From positions 1 to 7,937 of the forward strand of contig JAFGFQ010000028.1 of NCBI GenBank assembly GCA_016930995.1: a stretch of 7,937 nt of DNA, in the 5' to 3' direction. Shown here one piece after another: positions 1-5,839 of the stretch; within the stretch, counting starts at the first letter, position 1, and each line of letters opens with the position of its first letter. The translations under genes and the position numbers were made by a program. Below the pieces are notes generated by a model. It ran no database searches. It was given only the letters and a program-made list of their open reading frames with translations, and had not been told where the DNA came from. Source of the DNA: Thermoplasmatota archaeon. Its GTDB lineage: Archaea > Thermoplasmatota > E2 > DHVEG-1.

Positions 1-189
1 ATCGCTGCGTTAAAAAGCGAACTGGAGGACCCACGGTTCCAGGATCAATTCTGGAAGCATGAAATAAAATTACAGTTAAACCTCGGGAAGAAATCGGAGC
101 AGCAGGCACTGGCAAAATACGGTCTGGATTATGTAACCGACACCTATCTTCCTGAGAAACTTGCAGAGATTGGGATGTTAAAAAAGTAA
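1..189 (+). CDS. 3' end of an unrecognised protein (partial)
   Basis: An open frame enters from the left edge in frame 1 and ends at TAA 187-189, leaving 62 residues of the C-terminus. The visible part is charged and probably mostly helical, with no cysteines, no membrane segment and no motif that I recognise. It begins with [15 protein letters not shown] and finishes on a basic [10 protein letters not shown] tail. It looks like the cytoplasmic end of a larger soluble protein. Its stop lies only six bases from the stop of the convergent membrane gene at 196, so there is no room for a separate terminator between them. The function cannot be told from this fragment. Confidence refers to it being coding, not to identity. 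Confidence 0.7.
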   Translation: MAALKSELEDPRFQDQFWKHEIKLQLNLGKKSEQQALAKYGLDYVTDTYLPEKLAEIGMLKK

Positions 190-195
190 GGATAG

Positions 196-648
196 TTACA
201 ATTCTTGTTTGTGTCCCCAGAGGTCGTTCGGTGGGATCATCTGGTAGCGGAGATTCAGGACTCGGTTTTCATCGATAAGGACGTATGTTTTGCTGAAAAT
301 CCCTCCTTTTGCCGCCTGTGGAATCGTATATCGGTAGACTCGTTTACCTTGGATAAATTCTTTTCTTTTTGGTTTTTCTGGGCGCTGACGTTTCATTCGT
401 GGTAATAGATAAAGGAGAAGTAAGATGATCTCTATGGTTAGGATAAGCCCAATGAGGACAATCGCAGAAAGTATCCATTGTTCAAGAGTAAGACCCGCCC
501 AGTTGTACCCCAGTGTGAGAAAATACGTCCCTATCACAACAAGAAGAATCCAGCAAGAGTAAAGAACCGTGACTATGAAAAAGATTTTTGTTGCTTTCAG
601 CAACTTGTTTTTTTGTTTTTCTTCAAGGATTGGTTCTGTTAGCTCCAT
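196..648 (-). CDS. Small two-TM membrane protein, unknown function
   Basis: A 150-residue protein I do not recognise. It has a short charged N-terminus (residues 1-21, MELTEPILEEKQKNK...), two strongly hydrophobic segments at about 22-46 and 58-83, then a very basic stretch (84-103, RMKRQRPEKPKRK) and a polar tail with VYRYTIP and FSKTYVLI. The positive-inside rule puts both ends in the cytoplasm with a short outside loop. The ATG is preceded by GGAAAAGAG as a modest ribosome site, and TTTTAAAG on the minus strand (690-683) lies about the right distance upstream. The tail resembles, loosely, the end of the four-TM protein at 2790-3467 (VYYF...). It is divergently transcribed from the secreted beta-helix gene. 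No enzymatic motif is visible. Confidence 0.75.
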   Translation of the reverse strand: MELTEPILEEKQKNKLLKATKIFFIVTVLYSCWILLVVIGTYFLTLGYNWAGLTLEQWILSAIVLIGLILTIEIILLLLYLLPRMKRQRPEKPKRKEFIQGKRVYRYTIPQAAKGGIFSKTYVLIDENRVLNLRYQMIPPNDLWGHKQEL

Positions 649-682
649 CTCTTTTCCTACGTGTCCTGTTATAATTCATCAT

Positions 683-690
683 CTTTAAAA
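683..690 (-). promoter_or_regulatory. Putative TATA box for the 648-196 gene
   Basis: On the minus strand this reads TTTTAAAG. Transcription starting about 26 bases downstream would begin near 664 and give a leader of about 16 bases before the ATG at 648, long enough for the GGAAAAGAG site. Inferred from spacing and base composition only. Confidence 0.45.
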
Positions 691-723
691 CCTTTTGTTT
701 TTATATTTATTTAAAGGAGTATG

Positions 724-731
724 TTTATATA
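724..731 (+). promoter_or_regulatory. Putative TATA box for the beta-helix gene
   Basis: TTTATATA preceded by purine-rich AAAGGAGTATG fits an archaeal BRE/TATA pair. The predicted start of transcription, near 755, leaves about 15 bases of leader carrying GGGGAG just before the ATG at 770. This box also argues against the upstream TTG at 695 as start codon, since that lies before the promoter. Confidence 0.55.
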
Positions 732-769
732 GGACGCTGCTTTCTATTTCTAATGACACGGGGGAGACC

Positions 770-1987
770 ATGAAACCAGGTGTAATGATTCGGTTGGAAG
801 GATACTTCGTTTTTCTGCTGCTTCTGATAAATGTTTGTCCATCCTGCTTTGCTCATCTGACCGAGCAAGGTGGATCAACAGGTTGTGCTCAGACGTTGTT
901 TGTTGGTGGGTCTGGTCCTGGAAACTATACAAAGATTCAGGAAGCGATTAACAACGCAAGTCAGGGTGATACCGTGTATGTCTTTGACGACTCAGCACCT
1001 TATTATGAGAGTCTGAAAATCAATGTTTCGATTCAGCTTGTCGGTGAAAATCGGAATACCACAAGTATCGAGGGGGGAAACCATGCGATCTCTATTTATG
1101 TTGATGATGTCACGGTGAGAGGGTTTCGGATCAGTAATGTCGGTGATTTCTGGAACTGCTGTGCGTTTTATGTGACGTCTCAAGGCAACAACATCTCTAA
1201 TAATAATATCATAAATAATTTCAGGATGAATGGCGTGTTCCTTGATGGAGCATCCTATAACACGATCTCAGGGAATCTTATAGAGAACAATCGGTACCAT
1301 GGTATACGATTAGAGTATACTTCGCATAATGTGATAATAAACAATGTGATTGTGAATAACCGTGGATATGGAATTTATTTGTATGAAGCAACAGATAACA
1401 TCCTGATGGGAAACACGGTGCAGCAGAGTTTTTTTGATGGGCTGATGCTGGGGAATAACAGTGAGGATAACCTGATTTACCAGAACAATTTCATTGGTAA
1501 TCCTGCCAACGCGTATGATGCAAGTGGGAACAGCTGGGACAACGGTAGTGTTGGTAACTATTGGGATGATTACAATGGTTCCGATGGGGATGGGGATGGG
1601 ATCGGTGATAGCCCCTATATCATTCCCGGGGGTGCAAGTCAGGATCGATTCCCCTTAGTGGTACCCTATGAACGCCATCCGGATATGATCGATATCATTA
1701 TCACCGGAGGTATTGGTCTAACCATTTCTGCAAGCAACAGTGGGACTGAGGATATTTTACATTTTGACTGGGAGTCTTCTATCAATGGGGGTTTGCTTCT
1801 TGTTCCCTCGCAACGATCTTCTCAAGGGTCTGTGATGTTTCTTGGTGCGGGTCAGGACGTGGTTCTTCAAACGTATCGTGTTTTGTTCGGGGTTGGTATC
1901 ATTGAGGTCACTGTAAAAGCGGGGAGCAGGAGTGAGTCGTTGAAAGGAGTGTTGTTTTTATTGTTGTTTCTGCCGTTCCCATCATAA
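770..1987 (+). CDS. Secreted NosD-like parallel beta-helix protein with C-terminal surface-type domain
   Basis: A 405-residue exported protein. The ATG at 770 is chosen because it opens a clear signal peptide (basic MKPGVMIRLEG, hydrophobic core 12-22, likely cut after CFA at 28) and follows GGGGAG. Residues about 52-250 are a right-handed beta-helix of the NosD/CASH type: YTKIQEAINNASQGDTVYV, then repeating coils rich in N-N-I-I-x-N-N (N140-N150, N189-N197, N239-N240). A conserved end follows (255-295: SWDNGSVGNYWDDYNG, then the acidic DGDGDGIGD loop at 272-280, a possible calcium site). Such domains bind or process carbohydrates or serve as surface structures; the name NosD does not imply nitrous oxide metabolism here. 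Residues 306-405 form a separate domain (ITGG, N323/G325, FGVG, EVTV, hydrophobic end) matching the tail of the peptidase at 3737. The exact role is unknown. Confidence 0.88.
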   Translation: MKPGVMIRLEGYFVFLLLLINVCPSCFAHLTEQGGSTGCAQTLFVGGSGPGNYTKIQEAINNASQGDTVYVFDDSAPYYESLKINVSIQLVGENRNTTSIEGGNHAISIYVDDVTVRGFRISNVGDFWNCCAFYVTSQGNNISNNNIINNFRMNGVFLDGASYNTISGNLIENNRYHGIRLEYTSHNVIINNVIVNNRGYGIYLYEATDNILMGNTVQQSFFDGLMLGNNSEDNLIYQNNFIGNPANAYDASGNSWDNGSVGNYWDDYNGSDGDGDGIGDSPYIIPGGASQDRFPLVVPYERHPDMIDIIITGGIGLTISASNSGTEDILHFDWESSINGGLLLVPSQRSSQGSVMFLGAGQDVVLQTYRVLFGVGIIEVTVKAGSRSESLKGVLFLLLFLPFPS

Positions 1988-2040
1988 GGGATCAGCATGA
2001 GAGCGGTCCGATAGCTTCTTTTAGAAATATTTTCAAAACA

Positions 2041-2048
2041 TTTATAAG
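2041..2048 (+). promoter_or_regulatory. Putative TATA box for the small gene at 2098
   Basis: TTTATAAG after an A-rich stretch (AAATATTTTCAAAACA). The expected transcription start is near 2068-2072, at the left arm of the inverted repeat 2070-2090, giving a leader of about 28 bases before the GTG at 2098. Confidence 0.5.
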
Positions 2049-2069
2049 TCTGGACTGACAAATAGATAC

Positions 2070-2090
2070 ATGCTAGTAATAATCTAGCGT
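2070..2090. repeat. Inverted repeat at the start of the 2098 transcript
   Basis: GCTAG at 2072-2076 and CTAGC at 2084-2088 are perfect arms around a 7-base spacer (TAATAAT). The outer bases extend this to 7 pairs with one T-G wobble. It sits at the predicted transcription start, so it may be an operator or a leader hairpin just ahead of the coding start. Confidence 0.5.
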
Positions 2091-2097
2091 TAATGAG

Positions 2098-2334
2098 GTG
2101 AACAACGCGGAGATAAAAATCGTGGGGGCGGTTACTGATGAAAACGCGCTCGAAGAAATAGAGAATATCGCAAAGGTCTTTGCCTATGAGCGGAGAATGA
2201 AAGACTACACACCTCTTTTGCATCCAACCTATGAAGCAAAAAAGGTGGAGAAAATCGAGGAGAAAAAAACAGGGGAGAACAAAACGGTTATCGAGAGGTT
2301 CCAACCACGCATCCTTGTAAAAGGATTGTGTTAA
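2098..2334 (+). CDS. Small charged orphan protein
   Basis: A 78-residue protein I do not recognise. It opens with a probable beta strand (EIKIVGAV, 4-11), then a helix (ENALEEIENIAKVFAYERRMK, about 15-35), a proline-containing turn, a Lys/Glu-rich stretch (47-61) and an end of PRILVKGLC with a terminal cysteine. There is no signal peptide, membrane segment or metal motif. The start is not certain: GTG at 2098 is used because it keeps the first strand, but the GAGGTGA that would act as ribosome site overlaps that codon, so a GTG at 2122 is possible. It has its own promoter-like box and is followed by a hairpin and T-tract. The high Lys/Glu content is more like real coding than the Phe/Cys-rich opposite frame. 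Confidence 0.6.
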   Translation: MNNAEIKIVGAVTDENALEEIENIAKVFAYERRMKDYTPLLHPTYEAKKVEKIEEKKTGENKTVIERFQPRILVKGLC

Positions 2335-2354
2335 AACCCCATACGTTACCATGC

Positions 2355-2399
2355 AGAGGTGTGGGTGGATACCCTCTACATCTTTTTCTTTTATTTTTT
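2355..2399 (+). terminator. Hairpin plus T-tract after the 2098 gene
   Basis: AGAGG (2355-2359) can pair with CCTCT (2373-2377); alternatively GGGT (2363-2366) pairs with ACCC (2371-2374) around GGAT. A T-rich run (TCTTTTTCTTTTATTTTTT) follows directly. Archaeal termination mainly needs the T-run; the hairpin may only help. Confidence 0.55.
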
Positions 2400-2434
2400 A
2401 CCTATGATACCATATATTTGTTTAATTGAAAAAG

Positions 2435-2442
2435 TTTAAATT
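2435..2442 (+). promoter_or_regulatory. Putative TATA box for the 2478 gene
   Basis: TTTAAATT preceded by GAAAAAG, a BRE-like purine run. Transcription would begin about 2461-2466, leaving a short leader that holds the GAGGT ribosome site (2468-2472) ahead of the ATG. Confidence 0.5.
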
Positions 2443-2477
2443 CAACTACGCTTTTCTTCCAACTAAAGAGGTATACA

Positions 2478-2705
2478 ATGGTTGAATTTGAGACACTGAA
2501 AGCAGAGGAAGTAAAATTTGGAAAAAATAATTTCATCGAAGTTGCACGGAAAAAAGCCGTCGGTGAAGCGTTATCAAAAGAATTCGTTGCCATTTCCCGA
2601 GGATTTTATCTTTCCGACGGGTCTAAGAAATGGAAATCATCTATCACACTACCTGATGAAGAAGACAAACGAAAACAAATTGCAACGTTAATAAACAACC
2701 TCTAA
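2478..2705 (+). CDS. Small conserved archaeal-type protein, possibly PC4-like nucleic-acid binding
   Basis: A 75-residue soluble protein. ATG 2478 follows GAGGT with seven bases of spacing. The pattern is strand (FIEVARKKA, 19-27), strand (EFVAISRGFYL, 35-45), a turn with DGSKK (47-51), strand (KWKSSITLP, 51-59), then an acidic and basic C-terminal helix (60-75). A beta sheet ending in a helix, with aromatic and basic residues on the strands, resembles the PC4/Sub1 single-stranded nucleic-acid binding fold. I also have an impression that this short protein is conserved in Euryarchaeota. Both are judgement from pattern, not a search. It is expressed alone, with its own promoter and a strong terminator, and is likely cytoplasmic. 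Confidence 0.75.
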   Translation: MVEFETLKAEEVKFGKNNFIEVARKKAVGEALSKEFVAISRGFYLSDGSKKWKSSITLPDEEDKRKQIATLINNL

Positions 2706-2723
2706 GAATTCAATCGGAGAATC

Positions 2724-2774
2724 GCAACTCCTGATCTCGACAATAAAAAATCGGTGAGTTGCTTTTCTTTTTTT
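2724..2774 (+). terminator. Strong hairpin and T-tract terminator
   Basis: GCAACTC (2724-2730) pairs with GAGTTGC (2756-2762). The stem continues inward with CTGAT against ATCGG (2731-2735 with 2750-2754) across one bulged T, about 12 pairs with one wobble. TTTTCTTTTTTT follows. The loop holds A6, which is a T6 run on the minus strand, so the element may also serve the convergent gene ending at 2790. Confidence 0.75.
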
Positions 2775-2789
2775 AACGAGTGATATTTC

Positions 2790-3467
2790 CTATTTGTATT
2801 TGATGAAAAATTCCTCGTTTTCCCAAAGCGAGATATCAGGTTTCTTCTTGAAATAATACACCTGGTTTGGTCTGAAGACTGGTTTAAAGACACTACGCTG
2901 GTGAACATGTGGTTTTTTCCGAGGTATTTTCCGTTGCTGTTCAAAGAAATGAGGGATCTTCCGGCTGATAAAAAGGCTGACAAGATATTTTGCACACAGC
3001 AAGGCAAGCAATACTTCCCCGCAGATAAGCACAACCCCAATCATCCAACCCGTTGTCAAGAATTTCTGGGAGATCTGATGCTGATCGTAATAGAGACGTA
3101 ACCCTACTAGGGTGACAAAGGAAAAACCGATGAAGAGGAAATACGTCAGATCCAAGGTCAACGGAATCGATTTTTCACCTCGTTTCACAAACCCGTACAA
3201 TTCATAAAGATGAAGTAAGAATAAAAAGAACGCAGATGGCCCGATGAGCAGGCAGTACATATACAGGGTTTTCTGCAATTCTGTCTGAATCGGACCGTTG
3301 AGCAGATAGGAAAATGTCTGAAGGAAGACTGCGACAAGTCCTGCCAGGATCAAGGCAACGAAGCAATGTTGGAGGGTGATTTCCTTGAGGTACTGCTGCA
3401 TGTCCTTAAGCGGGATTGTTCTGTCTTGTGATTCCTGACTGGATTGTTGAATAGGACCCTCGGTCAT
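2790..3467 (-). CDS. Four-TM membrane protein with basic aromatic tail, unknown function
   Basis: A 225-residue integral membrane protein that I do not recognise. A polar N-terminus (1-33, Gln/Ser rich) is followed by hydrophobic segments at about 35-56, 68-93, 106-126 and 140-167. A long basic and aromatic C-terminal tail (168-225) follows, with RKIPRKKPHVHQR, a VYYF patch and an ending of FFIKYK. An even number of segments and the positive-inside rule place both ends in the cytoplasm. The ATG at 3467 is supported by a near-perfect GAGGTGATG ribosome site eight bases upstream. That site lies in an inverted repeat which could hide it. The gene is divergent from the secreted peptidase and convergent with the small gene at 2478. 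The tail loosely recalls that of the 196-648 protein. Confidence 0.8.
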   Translation of the reverse strand: MTEGPIQQSSQESQDRTIPLKDMQQYLKEITLQHCFVALILAGLVAVFLQTFSYLLNGPIQTELQKTLYMYCLLIGPSAFFLFLLHLYELYGFVKRGEKSIPLTLDLTYFLFIGFSFVTLVGLRLYYDQHQISQKFLTTGWMIGVVLICGEVLLALLCAKYLVSLFISRKIPHFFEQQRKIPRKKPHVHQRSVFKPVFRPNQVYYFKKKPDISLWENEEFFIKYK

Positions 3468-3472
3468 ATACC

Positions 3473-3501
3473 CATCACCTCAGTTGTTCCTTCCGGTGAT
3501 G
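3473..3501 (-). promoter_or_regulatory. Inverted repeat overlapping the ribosome site of the 3467-2790 gene
   Basis: CATCACC (3473-3479 on the plus strand) and GGTGATG (3495-3501) are perfect 7-base arms around 15 bases. On the minus-strand transcript the downstream arm is the Shine-Dalgarno sequence itself. The upstream arm lies at or just after the predicted transcription start. Confidence 0.5.
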
Positions 3502-3515
3502 TAATCGGTTCAGTA

Positions 3516-3522
3516 GTATAAA
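3516..3522 (-). promoter_or_regulatory. Putative TATA box for the 3467-2790 gene
   Basis: On the minus strand this reads TTTATAC following a T-run (TATTTTTTT). The expected transcription start is near 3494-3498, about 30 bases ahead of the start codon. Confidence 0.4.
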
Positions 3523-3680
3523 AAAATATTCAAGAGGAGTTTAACAAAAAGGGCATAGCAGACATTTTCATTTTAAAGATTCACCTGCATTGTTGTCTGT
3601 TTTATTGTGTTCATTACTAGCAGAAAGGGCTTCTCAATATCAAAGCATTCTCTGCGTCTTCATCCTTAACAACAAATAGA

Positions 3681-3688
3681 TTTATTAA
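3681..3688 (+). promoter_or_regulatory. Putative TATA box for the cysteine peptidase gene
   Basis: TTTATTAA preceded by AACAAATAGA. The expected transcription start near 3712 gives a leader of about 25 bases with AGGGGA (3723-3728) eight bases before the ATG. The rest of the 269-base divergent spacer (3468-3736) shows no convincing reading frame or RNA gene. Confidence 0.5.
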
Positions 3689-3736
3689 GGAGAGTTACTA
3701 TTGAACCGTTAGGGCGATATTTAGGGGATTTATTCC

Positions 3737-5011
3737 ATGAAGAACACGTCGATTGCATTAGCAGTTTTTCTTTTGACAGTCATCATCCCTCAGGGGTGTT
3801 GTGATTGTGGATGCCAGTTGCCAGATGAGGTTGTTGCATCACCGCAGTCACGCAATCCTTGGATCACCGATGAAGACTTCGCCTTGTTGCAAGACCAAGC
3901 AGTCCGTCAAGGATGGACGTTTTCGATTGGGAAGAACCCGGCAACAGATCGTCCCTTCTCAGAACTCTGCGGTCTTGTTGAACCGGAGAACTGGTGGAAG
4001 GATGCTTCCTTTGACCCCTGTATTCCTATAAATGGGTTTCCATCCCGTTTCGACTGGCGGGATCTGGGTGGATGCACACCGGTGAGGAATCAGGGCGCAT
4101 GTGGGAGTTGCTGGGCGTTTGGATCAATCGCACCTCTTGAATGCAATATTTTAATTAAAAATCATAAGGAAGTTGATCTCTCAGAGCAATGGCTTGTGAG
4201 TTGTAACACCAATGGATGGGGTTGTAACGGGGGATGGTGGGCACATGATTATTTTCAGTGGAAAATGGACCAATGCAATGGTACTGGTGCAGTATTGGAG
4301 AAGGATTTTCCCTACAGAGCTGAAGATCTTCCCTGCGAGGGTCCGTACGATCGACCCTATATGATTGATTCGTGGCGTTTCATTGGGTTTTCTCAGGGTG
4401 TTGCAGCGACAGAATCCATCAAACAAGCGATCTTGGATTATGGTCCTGTGTCTGTTGCCTGTGCTGTCACTCAGGCGTTCGGGGGATACACCGGCGGGGT
4501 GTTTAATGAAAATGATCCGAGTGCACAAATCAACCACGCGGTGACCCTGGTTGGTTGGGATGACAATCAAGGAACGAATGGTGTGTGGTTTCTGCGGAAC
4601 TCCTGGGGGCCGGGATGGGGTGAGGAAGGCTACATGCGGATTGAATATGGGGTATGCAAGGTCGGGTATGCTGCCTGCTATGTGAAGTATCCGATGAAGA
4701 CCAAACTTGAAATCAGTGGTGGTCTCCTGGGGATGCGTATCGGAATACGGAATATGGGCAATACGGCCACAACAGATATTCGGTGTAATATTACGATGTC
4801 GGGAGGAATGCGCGGGTTTGTCAACGGATCTTTGATAGACACGATTGATTCCCTGCAACCTGGAGAGGTTATCTATGAGCGGTTGCCTTGGTTTGGGTTT
4901 GGTCCGGTTGCTATCACCGTCACGGTGCATCCGGATAATGCAGGGAAAACAGCGAAACATACGGAGGGATTTTTATGTGGGCTGTTACTCTTTGTTGTCC
5001 GAAATCAATAA
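3737..5011 (+). CDS. Secreted papain-family (C1A) cysteine peptidase with C-terminal surface-type domain
   Basis: A 424-residue exported endopeptidase of the papain fold. Residues 1-20 are a Sec signal peptide (MKNTSIALAVFLLTVIIPQG), followed by a Cys-rich C-C-x-C-x-C. Residues about 40-100 are a propeptide with NPATDRPFSELCGLVEPENWW. The mature domain (about 104-318) has every catalytic element: oxyanion Gln119 and nucleophile Cys125 in QGACGSCWAF, His267 in NHAVTLVGWDD, and Asn288 in NSWGPGWGEEGYM. The CGSCW and CNGG cysteines (122, 163) match the conserved papain disulfide. The residues before the final domain end with YVKYP. Residues 322-424 are an extra domain (ISGG, RNMG, FGFG, ITVTV, GFLCGLLLFVV) like that of the beta-helix protein at 770. 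The AGGGGA site and TATA box support this ATG. Its likely role is degrading external protein outside the cell, held at the envelope. Confidence 0.95.
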   Translation: MKNTSIALAVFLLTVIIPQGCCDCGCQLPDEVVASPQSRNPWITDEDFALLQDQAVRQGWTFSIGKNPATDRPFSELCGLVEPENWWKDASFDPCIPINGFPSRFDWRDLGGCTPVRNQGACGSCWAFGSIAPLECNILIKNHKEVDLSEQWLVSCNTNGWGCNGGWWAHDYFQWKMDQCNGTGAVLEKDFPYRAEDLPCEGPYDRPYMIDSWRFIGFSQGVAATESIKQAILDYGPVSVACAVTQAFGGYTGGVFNENDPSAQINHAVTLVGWDDNQGTNGVWFLRNSWGPGWGEEGYMRIEYGVCKVGYAACYVKYPMKTKLEISGGLLGMRIGIRNMGNTATTDIRCNITMSGGMRGFVNGSLIDTIDSLQPGEVIYERLPWFGFGPVAITVTVHPDNAGKTAKHTEGFLCGLLLFVVRNQ

Positions 5012-5038
5012 ATACCTCCTTTGGTGTCATCAGATATA

Positions 5039-5046
5039 TTTTTAAA
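5039..5046 (+). promoter_or_regulatory. Putative TATA box for the zinc-ribbon gene
   Basis: TTTTTAAA preceded by GATATA. The expected transcription start is near 5068-5072. A GTG at 5052 lies too close to this box to be translated, which favours the ATG at 5082. Confidence 0.45.
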
Positions 5047-5081
5047 CTCCTGTGGGAATATTCGTTGGGCACGGGGTCGGC

Positions 5082-5267
5082 ATGAAGAAAGAAAATTGCC
5101 CGTTCTGTGGACATCGCTGGATTCGAAAATCATCTGAGTCGATGATAGAATGCCCGAATTGTCGGACAGAATATTTTGTTCAACCAAGGCATGAGGGTTT
5201 CGAGGAAGAAGACCTCATCGAAGATGAGGACAACATCACTGATGATTTTGAGGAAAGAAATCGGTAG
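5082..5267 (+). CDS. Small zinc-ribbon protein with acidic tail
   Basis: A 61-residue protein. Cys6-x2-Cys9 and Cys24-x2-Cys27 (CPFCGHRW ... CPNC), fourteen residues apart, form a compact zinc ribbon with basic residues between the pairs. After YFVQPRHEG the chain becomes very acidic (EEEDLIEDEDNITDDFEE, about 40-58). Such small archaeal ribbons often bind nucleic acid or protein partners, and an acidic tail may keep the ribbon off nucleic acid or act as a docking arm; both are general inferences. The ATG follows only a weak GGGGTCGG site on a leader of about 12 bases. It lies between the peptidase and a four-TM gene without overlapping either, so operon membership is not shown. Confidence 0.75.
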   Translation: MKKENCPFCGHRWIRKSSESMIECPNCRTEYFVQPRHEGFEEEDLIEDEDNITDDFEERNR

Positions 5268-5311
5268 GGTCTCCGTTTTGTATCATTTTGTTCGTATCAG
5301 AGTTACATCAA

Positions 5312-5319
5312 TTTTAAAA
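5312..5319 (+). promoter_or_regulatory. Putative TATA box for the 5343 gene (leaderless start)
   Basis: TTTTAAAA preceded by ACATCAA. The transcription start expected 25 to 28 bases on coincides with the ATG at 5343, and no ribosome site precedes that ATG. Both point to a leaderless message, which is common in archaea. Confidence 0.5.
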
Positions 5320-5342
5320 ATAGTCTGTTGTTACCAGTTTTT

Positions 5343-5723
5343 ATGGCTGACCTGCTCTTCGAGGAAAGTTCACTGGTGCTTACTGGTATCTTTATCACGT
5401 TCATCTCAAGTTTCCTGTATACGATTAATGCGCAGGGTTTTGTGGCTCGTGGGAAGTATCGGAAGAAGGAGGAGGCGATCCTTATCTTTCTTGGGGCAAC
5501 GGTGTTTCTTGGGCTTGTGACGCCGTTGATTCATGAGGTTTCGAAACTGACGATTCTGATGGTCCCGATTCCGTCTATTTTTGGGATCGTGCTTCTTGGG
5601 ACGAATTTTGTTTTGCATTATAGTATCCCGAGTTGGAAGCAGACCTCGACAAAATCAGTCCTTATCTATCTTCTTGGTATTTTTTTAATCGTGCTCGGAT
5701 TTCTGGTTAATATCTATCTATAA
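5343..5723 (+). CDS. Four-TM membrane protein, unknown function
   Basis: A 126-residue hydrophobic protein that I do not recognise. Membrane segments lie at about 11-33, 44-66, 69-93 and 105-126. A basic loop (GKYRKKEE, 37-44) separates the first two and a polar loop (SIPSWKQTSTKS, 94-105) the last two. With the basic loop inside, both ends would face outward. No catalytic or transport motif is visible. The ATG at 5343 is preferred over a TTG at 5328, because the latter lies within 10 bases of the TATA-like box. The codons favour GGG, AAG, CCG and ATT. The next gene, 151 bases on, favours GGA, AAA, CCA and ATA instead. A run of ten T follows the stop. Confidence 0.72.
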   Translation: MADLLFEESSLVLTGIFITFISSFLYTINAQGFVARGKYRKKEEAILIFLGATVFLGLVTPLIHEVSKLTILMVPIPSIFGIVLLGTNFVLHYSIPSWKQTSTKSVLIYLLGIFLIVLGFLVNIYL

Positions 5724-5739
5724 GTCTTAGATCGTTGCG

Positions 5740-5759
5740 TTTTTTTTTTGTTGTCTTTT
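5740..5759 (+). terminator. T-tract terminator after the 5343 gene
   Basis: Ten consecutive T (5740-5749), then GTTGTCTTTT, begin 17 bases after the stop. There is no convincing stem before it. T-runs of this kind suffice for termination in archaea. Confidence 0.6.
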
Positions 5760-5808
5760 CTCGAGAGAGTCGTTTGTAGTGTATGGAGGAATCGAGGCGC
5801 TTAAATTA

Positions 5809-5829
5809 ATAGTATAATTTATATACTAT
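5809..5829. promoter_or_regulatory. Perfect palindrome just upstream of the TATA box of the HExxH gene
   Basis: Half-sites ATAGTATA (5809-5816) and TATACTAT (5822-5829) flank the 5-base spacer ATTTA. The element ends two bases before the TATA box, covering the BRE position. That is a usual site for an archaeal repressor or activator. AT-richness raises the chance of coincidence, but eight paired bases without mismatch is notable. Confidence 0.5.
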
Positions 5830-5831
5830 GT

Positions 5832-5839
5832 TTTATATA
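5832..5839 (+). promoter_or_regulatory. Putative TATA box for the HExxH gene
   Basis: TTTATATA inside GTTTTATATAATAA. Transcription would start near 5858-5862, and a perfect GAGGTGA (5864-5870) lies four bases before the ATG. Confidence 0.6.

Noticed and set aside
695..769. TTG-initiated extension of the beta-helix protein
   Set aside because: It starts upstream of the TATA-like box at 724 and would put 25 residues before a normal signal peptide.
1196..1500. Asn-rich repeated coding pattern, considered as a DNA repeat array
   Set aside because: The repetition is at protein level (beta-helix coils); the nucleotide units vary in length and sequence, and there is no CRISPR-like spacing.
1588..1608. 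Short tandem GATGGG repeats
   Set aside because: They are explained by the coding of the conserved DGDGDGIGD loop in the beta-helix family.
1867..2352. A 161-codon minus-strand frame across the end of the beta-helix gene and the small gene at 2098
   Set aside because: It overlaps two better supported plus-strand genes, and its composition (Phe, Leu, Cys, Tyr rich without a clear topology) looks like a shadow. It has no good ribosome site.
3528..3680. Spacer before the peptidase gene, considered for a small RNA or ORF
   Set aside because: Only short imperfect repeats such as GCAGA...TCTGC and no credible start, ribosome site or stable fold were seen.
4181..4960. A 259-codon open frame on the minus strand opposite the cysteine peptidase
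   Set aside because: It lies wholly inside the peptidase, whose catalytic motifs are complete. Its translation is rich in Pro, Arg, His and Ile with no domain pattern, as expected for an antisense shadow.
5176..5520. A 114-codon plus-strand frame bridging the zinc-ribbon and 5343 genes
   Set aside because: It is out of frame with both, crosses a TATA-like box and has an Arg/Ser/Leu-rich sequence without motifs.
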